Source: Alitta virens
Lineage: Eukaryota > Annelida > Polychaeta > Phyllodocida > Nereididae
Length of the DNA stretch: 64,000 nucleotides
Assembly: GCA_932294295.1 (NCBI GenBank)
Contig: OW028578.1
Location: forward strand, 39,871,410 to 39,935,409
Reading direction: 5' to 3'
A model generated the notes under the pieces. It was given only the letters and a program-made list of their open reading frames with translations. It was not told the origin of the DNA and ran no database searches. Every line of letters begins with the position of its first letter. Within the stretch, counting starts at the first letter, position 1. Shown here piece after piece: positions 10,440-23,328 of this stretch. Both the position numbers and the translations under genes were made by a program.

Positions 10440-11170
10440 TAAAAATAATGAAGGTCAATATCCATTTATAACAGGTATGTAACCACTGAGGAAGTAATTT
10501 TTGATGCTTTTGTGTAATGCTTTTAATGTTTTGAAATGATTGTTTTGTTGCGGAAAATTATTCCATAGTATCGTGCCTTCATAAACTGCGATTTTTTTGC
10601 TTCCTGTGTCTTTTCTCTGATTATCAATAGTTCCTTTTTTTTGTCTAGAGACTCCTCTGGCATTACATTTATAATAGTCTTGACACATGGACAAGATTTT
10701 TTATCACTTCGAATATAAATTCCATCATGGTAGCCTTGTACATATCTTTTTCCATCGTATAAAATAATGTTATATATGGTATATTTCCTTTGTTAGCATC
10801 TGTATATCAAGTCTATATAATACTTTTACTGCTTTATTTTGTAATGTTTTGAGTTTCATTATATGCTATTTTGCAGCTGTACCATAGACTTGGATTCCAT
10901 ATTTTTGAGTGAACATATGCAAAATAAAGTTTTTGTTTTTCGCAGTCAGGTACAAAGTTTTTAATTATTTCGAAATAATTTATAATATTATAATATTTTA
11001 GTCTCAGATTGTGCTGTTTCCATTGTAATATTTGTCATCTAGTATTATTCCAAGATATTTAACTTGGGGTGATCTTTTGATTGTGATGTCATTTACTTCG
11101 ATACTGTTAAAGTGATTAGGAACAATTTATTTTTCCTACAAAAGAACTGCACTGTGTGTCTTTCTTACCA
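10440..11170 (-). repeat. LINE reverse-transcriptase C-terminal remnant
   Basis: The minus strand keeps pieces of a non-LTR retrotransposon ORF2. About 10920-10840 encodes words like HSKIWNP and YNETQNI, and 10694-10455 encodes VYEGTILWNNFPQ followed by FKTLKALHKSIKNYFL. These are typical of the end of LINE reverse transcriptases (LWN.LP...FK..LK..L). Frameshifts and stops break it; no endonuclease or RT catalytic motif is visible. Confidence 0.65.
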
Positions 11171-11699
11171 ACTTACTGTAGCACAAAATGTTTTTATACA
11201 AAGTCTTGATCTAGTAAACATGAACTTTTGTATGTGAATTATGTAATTTTCAAGTCAAATAAAAGTTTTCAATGGACTTTTATATGCTATATTTATTTAA
11301 CTTCATACCTACATGTTCTCTATAACTCTAGTGAGGGAAAATTTAAAGCAGTTTTAGCCTTTATTATGTTTTTTTTAATGCCATCAGATATTAACAAATA
11401 TTATCCTATGTTATTTTATCTCACACGTATGCTATGTTAATATTATTTTATTATCTCCCCATAAAGTTTACACCCCTGAGTGCAGTCAAGCTTATAGAGA
11501 GTAAATACTTCTGTTCATCCACTAGATGGCGCAAGTGTAGCAGCTCATTATATTCGCTGGGGGCGCTGCGACTAGCTGACGCAGTACGCAGGTAGGGGCT
11601 GCCATTAGCCCGGAGGGATTCCTACCGGTAGCGTGCGTGCGCATCCTAGGCTTTAGCATTGAAAACGCGTGGACCGGAACGTGTTCCCCAGTCTAAAAA

Positions 11700-11816
11700 T
11701 AGCACAGCCAATCAGAAAATTCAGTGCTTGGCCAATCAGCCGTGGGAGATTGACAGCACCGACCTGCCTAACGCGTTTACGCTTAGGCAGGTCCCAGCCA
11801 ACTCATTATAAACACA
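11700..11816 (+). promoter_or_regulatory. Promoter-like patch: two CCAAT boxes and a TATA-like site
   Basis: Within a GC-richer, CpG-containing block (about 11520-11820) lie GCCAATCAG at 11706-11714, GGCCAATCAG at about 11730-11739, and CATTATAAAC near 11805-11814 in the order and spacing of a plus-strand Pol II promoter. No plus-strand gene follows that I can support, so it may be a retroelement promoter or chance. Low certainty. Confidence 0.3.
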
Positions 11817-11868
11817 TAAACGTCAAAGTAGTGCACAGCAACTTTAAGTTTAAGGTACATATCAAAGT

Positions 11869-11933
11869 GCCTGGGCAACGGTCAGAACCCAGGACCTTTA
11901 GAGCTGACCAGTGTCCTAACCACAGGACCACCC
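11869..11933 (-). repeat. tRNA-derived SINE head or tRNA-like pseudogene
   Basis: Minus strand reads GGGTGGTCCTGTGGTTAGGA (A-box-like) and later CTGGGTTCTGACC (B-box-like) over about 65 bp. No full cloverleaf forms. Confidence 0.45.
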
Positions 11934-13402
11934 AGATGTCCTATTCTTGAGCGCTCCAATACTTGGACAAGTACATCAAATCCCTGTCCCTGTAACCCCT
12001 TTCAGCTGAAAGACACCATTTCACCCTCGGAGCAATATCTCATACTCTTCCGAAGGCAGGTGATCACAGATGTCAAGCAATTGTCCCCAAGAATATCTCT
12101 AAAATGGGATATTCATGTCTATATCTAACAAGGGGAAAACCATAGTCCTCTCAATATCTAGTCATTCACACTCAATAGGCTGGCCACACATTTGCCAGTG
12201 AGATAAGCAACACAATAATGACATTAGACTTCAAAAGAATAATACTAAATATGCCTAGCTTTAATACAGGAGATTCCAAGCACTCAAATCGAGTGCAGTA
12301 TGACACTAGGTTAATTAGCCAGATATCACCAACCTATTTTCAAGCATAATGGTAAACCATTATGCTCAGTGTTATTGTTATTGAACCTGAATTGTTGTGC
12401 TTAAACTATTTGTTGGCGTTTTTTGGTATTATTACTATTATTTGTTTAGTTCCGGGTGCTTTAGAATTTCTTAGACAGACTATGTAGTGTTGATTATTAT
12501 TAGTCATAATATAGCTCTACTTATTTAATTATTTTAACTGTTGATCCATGTATTTCTATTATCTTTTTATTTTTTTGGCCATTATTTTGTCATGCTGACA
12601 CATACATGTATCAATTTGATATTTTGCTGTCAATAAAAATCTATATATATAATAAATTGATAAAATTCACATGCTATGGAGACATAACATTTTGATGTTC
12701 AATCCAGTTTATGAATCATACTGCCAGAAATTCAATTATTGTACTATAGGACACTAAACAGAATATATGTCAATTTTGTTGCACACATCCCTATCATGTA
12801 GATATTACATTGATCAACAACTCACAAGTCAACAGAGCAGAAATAAAAACGGAAGAGGGCGCTACTGTCCAAATACACACTACTCCACCTGGTGTAAGAA
12901 TAATTACTAAATCAAGTCTCTTGAGTAATTTAAGTTATCGTGATTTATACATATCGTTTTCGAAATAGATGCAAAACAATTTTCACCCTGACCTTTTAAA
13001 AACTAAGTTCATTGTAACAGGCAATTTTCTTCGAACTAAGGTACTCGAATCATAAGATAACAGGAGCATTTTAACTTGACCATGAAATGCACCACAGTTA
13101 CAGTTGAGAATGATACCATGTGAAATAAGAAATAGCATTCTTCTAACACAGAAAACATCATTATAACATTTTAACTTCATCACTTGAGATGAATACTAGA
13201 TTTATAGTTCTGATAGCATTCTTACACTATAATGTCTACTACCGGCCTATCACGCAGATATACCGCCGGTTCATGAAAATTATTTGTTGTAATAGAGGGA
13301 AAACATAGTGCAGATTTAAGATTAAATAATATATGCTTTATAATAATACAACATTTTCCTTCAACTTAAAGTGCAGGAAATTTTAACAAATTCAGAGTGC
13401 TA

Positions 13403-13615
13403 CAGTGCCCGACGTCGAAGTTGTGGCCGACACCGGAGTTGTGGACTTCCAATAGTGTCGTCCTGGGGCCGATCCAAACATTCTGAATGAACAGGGTGAT
13501 AGATGTCGCTATTATTCTAAATCTTTCTCTGTCAAAATGTTCTGAAACCGCCCCTGGACGTCACTATTGAAGTCCACAACTCCGGTGTCGGCCACAACTT
13601 CGACGTCGGGCACTG
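13403..13615. repeat. Palindromic mariner-like MITE with about 60-bp arms
   Basis: Both ends read CAGTGCCCGACGTCGAAG going inward, and the arms match over about 60 bp with one single-base indel and one substitution. The element is flanked by TA on both sides, the target duplication of Tc1/mariner elements. The spacer is about 90 bp and does not code. A degraded relative lies near 46.1-46.3 kb. Confidence 0.85.
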
Positions 13616-13721
13616 TATAACAAGATGTACACTGGATTGAAAGTTACACAAATTTCCACAATACTTGCATATCAAAATAAGTTCATATACACCGCTGGTT
13701 TATGAAAATATATAAAGCCGG

Positions 13722-13880
13722 TCAGTTCACGCGTGACCTAGGACCCGGAAGGAATAGGACAATGCATGGCATCAACAACACACAATATCAGATGACATCA
13801 TCAATAATTGATCTGTGATGATGTCATGCATTGTGCTAATACTTCAGGGTCCAAGGTCACTCGCCATGACCTCTAGTTTT
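13722..13880. repeat. CRE-hairpin MITE copy
   Basis: Imperfect inverted repeat: GGTCAGTTCACGCGTGACCT... on the left, ...CCAAGGTCACTCGCCATGACC on the right, with paired GATGACATCATC and GATGATGTCATG in the centre. Related copies lie at 48981-49130 and within 58240-58500. Confidence 0.6.
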
Positions 13881-14019
13881 CACTTGAGTGATACTCAACT
13901 TTCTACAACCTATAGCTCAAAAATAATTCTGAGCGCCATCAATTGATCTACACTGAATGTTCAGTAAAACTATTAACATCACATCAATAATGACATATTT
14001 ATATAAACACATTGCTAAT

Positions 14020-14169
14020 TTATGAGAATGATTCGCTGTAATAACGACGTCTTCGGGTTGTAATACTTCCTTCCATAATCTCTTCGTATTCCGCCTCTCT
14101 TTGTCTTCTTTTGACGAACCAAATTAGAATAAAAAGTAGTCCGCCAATTGCTTGTGCACCGCCCACAAC
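14020..14169 (-). CDS. SLC16-like exon 10 (last coding)
   Basis: Encodes residues 411-459: the C-terminal half of TM12 ([19 protein letters not shown]) and a basic and acidic tail ending [11 protein letters not shown], then TAA at 14020-14022. Acceptor TTTAAAG at 14170-14176. Confidence 0.92.
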   Translation of the reverse strand, partial: VVGGAQAIGGLLFILIWFVKRRQREAEYEEIMEGSITTRRRRYYSESFS

Positions 14170-17100
14170 CTTTAAAGGAAAAAAATAATTATCATAGAAT
14201 GTTGAAACTGTAGATAGCAATCCCAGCTAGGTAGCCGCACCACCCCCATCTCCTAGCACCACCCCGGGAGGTCCCTTTTAGCTCAAGTGGTAGGGGTGTT
14301 AGGAAAGCTGTTCTATAACATTATCAAAATACAGCTGAATGTGTTACAAACATGAATCAGATTTCGACAATCTTTCCTGAAGTGTGGAGCTCATTAGCTG
14401 CATAACGACGTTCATCTTACTAATGATGATGAATTTTACCGCCTTCTGTAATGAGTCAGTATTACGGCCTAAAAACACCACACAAAGGCAAAATTCATTA
14501 GCTGAGGTCATCAGAAATCCACACTTGAAATTAGTCTTGTTTGAGACAAAATTTAGTGAAAAATTACTAAAACCAACTAATTAGCGCTTAGATTTTGGTG
14601 GTGGTGGTGGATTAGGGTTTTACGTCCTGTATTTTTGCACCCTTAGATTTTGGTGGAATCCCTCTACCATTTTAGGATGTTGTCAGTAATAACAATATCT
14701 TAATTAGTGGTAAAAAATTACTTTAGGATATTGAAGCAACATTGGCGTTTTGGAATAACATTACAAAATTGTCACTAAAAATCATTTTTGAAATAATATT
14801 ACAATATTGTCACTAAAACTCATTTTTGGAATAACATTACAAAATTGTCACTAAAAATCATTGTAGTCAGATACAGCTGCAGTGACCCCATATTATGTCA
14901 ATAAAAACTATCTATAATTCATCTATCTACAATTGTCGGTGTTTAAACTTACTATAAATGGAATGTCATAGCTGTTGGTCTTCTCGAGAATCAGCCCTGC
15001 AAAAGAAACAATAATATATTATCTCCTGGAACAAAACTGAGCGGATTGAGTTGGGTAAAACAAGATGAATAATATTATTAAAAAGTGGACCAGTTTTCTT
15101 ATCTTATCGTTTTTTTATTGTAACATCATAAGCATATTATCCTATTAGATCATGATAAGAAACTTGCAACAGTTTTTTTAATTTTTTTATCTTGTTCGAA
15201 TATTTCAGTCATCATCACAGAAACACAGGACAAAAGAAAGAAAACAAAGAAATTGTTTGGTCAGTTGACTTGACTTTGACTTGTGTATCCAGGACTCCCA
15301 TTGGTTCTTCTGCTTTCTTCTTCTTAATGTGTGCTATAATACCCCGGATTGCCGGGTAGCTCTACTCTGACTAGATTAGTGAGAGGAGCTGCACATATGC
15401 GTGTGTTCTGGTTTTTCTTTTTCAATGTCAATTTTTCGTGTTAGACTTTTGTTTCGTGTAAGGCTTTCGTTTCATTTCGTTTCGTGTTAGGCTTTCGTTT
15501 CACTTTCGTTTGGTGTTAGGCTTTCGTTTCACTTTCGTTTGGTGTTAGGCTTCGTTTCACTTTCGTTTGGTGTTAGGCTTTCGTTTCACTTTCGTTTGGT
15601 GTTAGGCTTTCGTTTCACTTTCGTTTGGTGTTAGGCTTTCGTTTCACTTTCGTTTGGTGTTAGGCTTTCGTTTCACTTTCGTTTGGTGTAAGGCTTTCGT
15701 TTCACTTTCGTTTGGTGTTAGGCTTTCGTTTCACTTTCGTTTCGTGTAAGGCTTTCGTTTCACTTTCGTTTGGTGTTAGGCTTTCGTTTCACTTTTGTTT
15801 CGTGTAAGGCTTTCATTTTCACTTTTGTTTCACTTCAGTCTTGAGTTAAGCACCGGAGCGGTATTCGAACCCGCGTCCTGAAAAGCCAGTGGATTCACAG
15901 TCAAGTGCTGTAACCATTAGGCCACAAGGTGCACCTTACTTGATAGACTGCTTTTAGCCATTGGGGATTATTGGATCATTGGGAGTCCAAGATCCACATG
16001 ACATCCTCTGGGGTTTATTTTCCAAGCCTATTAAATCTGCTGAAAAGCGCTAAAGGCTATTCCATTTAAAAAAGAGGGGTGGACCAAAAAAATTCAATAC
16101 CATGTCCACATGAAAAATAAGACCACTAATTTAGTAATTTACACACCGATATTTTTAATTTCATCATCCAAAAAATTCTGGATATTGGCTATTAAACAAT
16201 AAAATAAACACAGTTCTTGTGTATTTAAAGAAATTTCATAAATTATATGATACTTCCTCTCGCCAACACAAACCAGAATCGCCTGTGTTTGTTTTCCGAG
16301 TATATTTGCATCAAAATAGGACGATGTAAGACTTGGTGAATAGGACGATGTAAGACTTGGTGGTCAAAATCAAAACCTTATACGGGCCTTACTTTAAAAA
16401 AAAATTAATGCAAGACTTTTTCGGACTTTGTAATAACCCGCAGGAACCCTGGAAAAAAATGGGAAAGGAAACCAAATAAATAAAAAATACTTTACCTGAC
16501 ATAGGTGAAGCAAGGAGAAAAGCAATTGACCCTGCGGCTAAGCATTGTCCTAAAGACTGTTCAATGACCTCTACTCCAAGAAGGTCGACCAAAATGGCAG
16601 GGAAAAGAGATGCCCAGCATCCTGAAATCAAAGAAAAATTTGGATAAAGATTTTATCAGCAACATACGGTGAAGCCCTGAAATTTAACCATGTTGTAGTT
16701 GTCCCAAACATTCGTGATTCCCAATTCTGCTATTAATGTCATAGTTTTATTAATATTCTTGTACATTTAATTGTACACAGCACCTTTAAGTCCTTATCTG
16801 AAATAAAAACTAAAAATATTTTGTATTCTTCTCTTCATATGAGGGCTGTTCCATTTAAAGGGGGGGGGGATTGGACCTTAAGATGTTCAGTTATCAGGGG
16901 GGGGGGGGGGAACTGATATCGGGAAGGGGGTGGTTGACCAGTATTTGTTTCCCCCCCCCCCTTTTTCAAATTGAACAGCCCTTAACAAATATATTTTGAT
17001 TCATTTCATGTATAAGTTTAGCATACCTAATTTTTAATTATATTATTTCAATAGTACCATCTGGTCAGAAGCTTAGTCAGCTTCATGACAACATAGTAAG

Positions 17101-20100
17101 GCTTGGAGTCCACACCATGTTATATATTTACCCCCATGGGAGAGGTCTTTTACTTGCCCCAGCATAGACACTGAGGAGAAGACACTCCCACCTAGACGAG
17201 ATGTAGCTCATGAAGAGTCCCTGGACTTGGGTTTGAACCCATAACCTTCAGAGAAACCCAGCCAGTTAAATCAAAATAATTAAAATTAAAAATCCATCCA
17301 CTCACCGGTAAATGAACCAAAGAGCACACTATAAAGTACCATAAGAGAGTAAGTGGTGTAAAAAGGACTGAAGCACGACACCACTCCTCCTAACGTTAGG
17401 ACGGAACCACCGAGGAAGAATCTGACAGAGGTACTCCGGTCTCCTACCCAGCCAAATATCAATCTGGAAAAAAAAGAAAAAAAAAAGACTTCATACATTT
17501 TTTGTACCAGATCTAAATCTATAGAACACCTCTAACTCAAGATATCCTACTGCTCAAGAGGTACTTCTGTGATCAGGTTTACGAATATATTGGAGGATTG
17601 GTACAGTTTCGTCATCACTTTCTGTGCATGCCCCTATAAGGTAGTTCTGTAGCTGTGTTGCTCTATGACCAGTTTCAGCCAATTTTAGCCAAATATTGGT
17701 TACCAAATGTATGCAAAATGCATAAATAGAACATTTTGGACATAAATGAATCGATAACCATGGTATTTTACTGCAATAAAACAAGCTACACAACATGGGT
17801 CTTGCAAGGGACTGACCATGGCCTACATTTGACTGTGATATAGTCCCAAGGAAAGTTGTGCTATAAATAGCCTGCTGCAGTGGCCAAAAATAAACAACAA
17901 CAAAATTTTTATTCAGCACAATCTACAATAATCTTAAACAAGTATGGTACAGGTGTCTTTTTTTAGACAGCTTTTCTTGTTATTTATGTAGACTACACAA
18001 TTTATACTTTCTGAATTATTGAAACCAGATAGTGTCAGCTTCTCTACAACCTGCATATGCGTTGCTTTGACCAAGCTATTTCTCACATTTAATATACCCA
18101 AAAAAACTTATTTTGGATAGAGATACATTTGTAGGCCATTGTTTGCTTGATTACCCATAAACTCAACACGAAATTTGGATGGTGGTATCATACATGAGGG
18201 AAATGTTTACAAACTTTAATCACATTTTTCACTTTCTTCAGAACTCTAAAAATTAACATGTCAATGTTGTTTAACGGCAAATTTTATTTCATTGTGAATT
18301 TTCCCTAACCAACCCTTAAAAGCTTAAAGCTGCACCGTCCGTCCAAATAGCAACTTTCTAAGATTATATACTAGTTTAAAATTGCCTTATCTATCAGGGC
18401 ACACTAAATCTGTATCAGCTAGTCAGTCTATCAGACATTAATTACAAAAAAAATACATCATAAACTTAGAGAAAATCCAGACCAAAACATTGGAAACTCA
18501 ATGGAAATGACATCATCAGTATTATGTCATCACTAGGTTAGTTTAGAATGTTAACATATATTGTATTTTTGATGGCATGAGAAATTCTATTTATATTATT
18601 TATTGTACCTTAAAGTTAAATGGCTCTGCACAAATGAGCATGTAATCGTAAAAAATATGATCAGACAAGAAGATAATATTGGTTTATATAATTATCTGCC
18701 TATGCTAAATCTGGAGATATAGTAACTTCAAGATCTAGGTGTGACCTTATGCTCACTGGAATAAAATGAGGGTTGATAATCGATGATAGAACTTCATAAA
18801 GTATGACCTACCTACTACACACGTTAGAGATACCCATTATGGACACCAAGAAAGCTGCCCTCCCTGGCTCGATGCCGTATACGGTCATCGCTCTATCCGG
18901 CGTATACGTGTACGGCACATGGTAGCCAAAACAAAATAGAATGATTGATGTACAAAATATAACAAAGATTGGATTCCTGTATAATGATGTATCTATCAGG
19001 CTGGTGCATGAAGCACAGCAACCTTTCTTTCCTTCATTCTGAAATTAGAAAATAAAGATATAAGGTAAGATAATAAAATATTAGATGTGATATTATATTT
19101 TGCTGGGGTAAATATAGTTTTCTGTCACTCATATTCCACTAAAATTTCCTCTTTTCTTGTATTTTTTTAAAATACATTTGTACAGAACTCTAGTACAACA
19201 AACGCACAATTTAATATTCCCAGATAGGCCCATACTCTTGGACCCACACTCTTGGAGATATGGACCCACACTCTTGGAGACTTGGACACACACTCTTGGA
19301 GACTTGGACCCACACTCTCGGAGACTTGGACCCACACTCTCGGAGACTTGGACCCACATTCTTGGACCCACTCTCTTGCAGACTGGACCCAAACTCTTGG
19401 ACCCACTCTCTTGGACCCACACTCTTGGACCCAAACTCTTGGACCCACTCTATCATACATGTCTACATATAAAAATTGTATTTATGTAATTATGTAATAT
19501 TGTGTAAAATGCCAACATGGTGTTGCTAACGACAACGTCCTATTTGTCGGCATGGCTATGTCATAATCATGCAACATACTTACATGTCTGGGGTGACACG
19601 GAGGAGTGGAGGGTCTCCAAATTAATAGTGTTATAATTAGGGCTCCTCAAAAGCAACACATTTTTTGTCAAGTTGAGGCCCATTACTATGCTACTACCTC
19701 CCTCCCCTTTTTGTTTTTCTCTTCATGATAATATTTATGATAATGATGATGCTAATGATGACATGCTAATGATGGTGATGAATACAGTTCTAAAGTTCTT
19801 ACGCTATCATCTTCATATTCGTTTTCATCATTTTTCTCATCTTTCTTAAGAGTAACCTGTTCTTCGCTCCTCCCATTATCCGGTAAGGGACGGTATAATA
19901 ACCCGCAAATTATTCCTATGAGAATCAAGGCTGCCTGAAATATACAAATCATACAAGATTATGTTTCTTATTGCATTGAAGTTGTATGAAATGTGGTCAT
20001 TTTGGATGACCAGTGACCACTGTGAGAGGTTGCCCAAGCTCTGCCGCTCTTGTACACTGACCAGTCAGAGGACATTGCTGACCAGTCAGATTCAGATTCT

Positions 20101-23100
20101 TTTTATTTTGCCAAAAAATATTTACAATTTATTGTCATATTTTCATTTATAAACATTTGTTTCGCAAAGAGACCTCACAAAGATAAATATATTTTATCGC
20201 TAGTATGAGGCCACCTGGAGAGATCCATTAATATTACATAGTGAACTTTAAATCAACACAATATATTATATTTACTCTTAGAGGACATTGCATTGATTGA
20301 GTTTGTACACCTGAAATCACGTGTCCAGTGGTTTTTGAGGGCATTTAAAGCCTTGCTACCTCTCACAATGTGGAGTGTGATGAAATACTGCAGAATACCA
20401 AATTTTATTGTCTAGAAACGAATTTTAACGAAGTTATTTTCAATTGTTGCCCACCGCAATTTGATATGATTCGCGCCAACTCAGTGCAGTATAGCGGACC
20501 CAAATGTATGCCCATATTTGACGGCCATTAAAAATTAAATTTATCAAATATTTCACAAGTTTTAAAGTGATACGATGTCTTAGACCTTCTCAGGCAAATC
20601 CAGCCCTAAACTGAAGGAATAGCTACATCTACCACTAAACCTACTTGTTTTGTACTTGTTTGAAACATTTAGTTCACATTATTGACAGTACACAGCATCA
20701 AAGCACTGGTAAAATCCGTTAGGCAAGATTTTGGCATCATGGTGGAGTTACTGTGTGATTGGCTGCTGCTGCTGCAGGCTATGGGGTATTATCATAATTT
20801 ATTCATGTGGCCCATGTGGTCAGAGCTGTCAAACTAATAAAAACAATTAGATGGGCTTGTCCTCCATTCACAGTGTATGATATTCACTCATATGAATTGT
20901 GAAAACATTTTTCCTTGTTCAGAATCACTTTTCATAGCTTCAATTAATGTCTAAACACAATTTCCAGAGTAAACAAAACCCTTGGGGTTCCTGGTGGTTG
21001 GAATTTGGCTCTGCCTGGCTGTGGTCACGTGACCCCAGAGAGAGTTTCAAATTATTTCGGTGTACACCAAAATCACTACAGCCAATTTTAAGACTGAAAT
21101 ACTCATTACTAACAAATGGATGGGCACAAAGCAAAGTGGTTTCTGACAATACACATCCTTCACTATCATTCAGTGGTAAATTAAAAGAAACTTTCAGTTT
21201 GACCTAGATATGAGACTTCATATCACTTTAAGTTCTAGCACAATTAAAATAACATTTGGTGTAGATAAGCAGGGGTTTTGGGGCAGGAGCTCCCAAGAAA
21301 AAGCAAAAAAAATATACGCTGTCTTCACCGTGAAGATGAAACCGCCGTCATAACTACATTAGTTTGCGACGTCATACATAGATTTCAAGCATTTTTATGT
21401 CATTGGCCTGGCAATGAGGCTCGTTAAATATGGCCATAAATTTGCGTCTGCTATACTGCACTTTTTCCCACAACAAATATTAATCAACAGCACATAAGTG
21501 AACAGCTCAGTGTCTCAGACAATGCGAGAGACAGATGTAATGATGAGATGATAAGGGTCAGACTATACACTGACCTGAATTCGGACGGTGTTCCTCCATC
21601 CAACCTCTTCGACTAATTTCTGAGTTAAATAACCGAAAGTAAGCGTTCCGACTCCTGACCCTGAGACGGCAAGACCCGTTGCCATGGCTCGTCGCTTGTC
21701 AAACCAATGCTGTACAGCGACCATGGAGGTGACATACATAAGACCATTTCCTATGCCTGAAATTCACAAACATGTATACACAGGGATGCGATTGATCAGT
21801 GATAAAAAAACCTGAAAATGTCAGGATGAACCAGTCCGGCGATACTCGTTCAGAGCCACTTCTCCCCCTCCCCCCCCCCCCAAAAAAAAAGGTCTCATTT
21901 GTTTAACTCACCTGGAGCTATCACCCATCTCTCATGGGCTTCCTCAGCTGTCTGAACATGCTCAGTTGGTCACATGACTGCCCATGGTCAGGTCATGTGA
22001 CATAAGGCTGCAGAAAATGGGGGGTAGGTCCCAGCCTTGATCCCTGTTTAGCGATGGTTTGTTTCTTCGGATGGCTAAGTGGTCTTCATTGCCTACGATT
22101 TTAGTATTTTCCCAGTCAATTTTCTGCAGCCTTATGTCACATGACCTGACCATGGGCAGTCATGTGACCAACTGAGCATGTTCAGATAGCTGAGGAAGCC
22201 CATGAGAGATGGGTGAAAGAAAGCACCTGGTGAGTTGAAAAAATTCGACCTTTGAGCTTGGAAATCAAACTAATGAACTTCCAAAGGTCAGGATTAAACA
22301 TTCATAGTTGGAAGAGTTATTTTGTCCACAAGGGATCGATAGACAAATGGACAGACACTCTGGTCTTCGAAATACTCTTCTGTCATAAATTGTACACAGA
22401 TAAAGGTAAAAACTCACCCGTTAATCCTCCATAAGTTAGGTAAAGAACATAAACATTTGGTGAAAATGATGAAACGAAGAAACCAACAGCGCTTATTATT
22501 GATCCACATACGGTGACAAGCCTCCAACCAAACTTTTTGATTAAGGGACCAGCGACTATTCCTGAAAAAAAAAGAAACAAAAGATTGTGTAATATTATTA
22601 AAGAATGTGAAGTGATTAAATCAGCATCAAATGTAAAATTAGTGGCATTTTCTCACACAAGTTGTATTGCTTATTGGATTTATGACCATTGCACAAGTCA
22701 AGTGTTTGCTTAATTACTGAAATAACATCAGATGGATCATTTGAAACGGACAAGTTTACTGCAAAGCCTCAAAAGGCATGACGTGTATTTGGATAAGTTT
22801 AGCTAACTACCTGACTATCTATCATATCAGTCTATCTATCAATCTATCAGTCTATCTATCAATCTATCAGTCTATCTATCAGTCTATCTATCAATCTATC
22901 AGTCTATCTATCAATCTATCAGTCTATCTATCTATCTATCTATCATTCTATCTATCTATCATTCTATCTATCTATCTATCTATCTATCTCTATCTGTCTA
23001 TCTCTATCTGTCTATCAGTCTATCTATCTATCAGTCTATCTATCTATCTATCTATCTGTCTATCTGTCTATCTATCTATCTATCATTCTATCTATCTATC

Positions 23101-23273
23101 TATCATTCTATCTATCTATCTATCATTCTATCATTCTTTCATTCTATCTATCTAGTTATCTATCTATATATCTATTCATCTAGCTACCTATCTATCTATC
23201 TATCTCTATTTATCTCTATCTATCTATCTATCTCTCTATCAATCTATTAATCTATCAATCTATCTATCTATCT

Positions 23274-23328
<55 letters not shown>

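Larger units (their letters stand above)
5190..14019. other. Gene-poor region with repeats
   Basis: Apart from the tRNA-Tyr at 6329 I find no supported gene. Contents: MITEs near 6.6, 9.3, 13.5 and 13.8 kb, an AAGT/AAGC microsatellite near 7.7 kb, a GC-richer patch near 8.9 kb, a 20-G run near 9.92 kb, a LINE fragment near 10.4-11.1 kb, and a promoter-like patch near 11.75 kb. If the exon at 4863 belongs to the SLC16-like gene, this region would be its last intron. Confidence 0.5.

Noticed and set aside
15850..15932. Functional tRNA-His
   Set aside because: Has a B box and a GTG triplet, but poor anticodon stem, long length and no T-run; a tRNA-derived SINE head is more likely.
19129..19497. 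Several overlapping frames on both strands at the GGACCCACACTCTT repeat
   Set aside because: Minisatellite without stops in several frames; no splice or family evidence, and inside the SLC16-like gene.
22778..23155. Ser/Tyr/Leu/Ile-rich 125-codon plus-strand frame
   Set aside because: Translation of the TCTA microsatellite.
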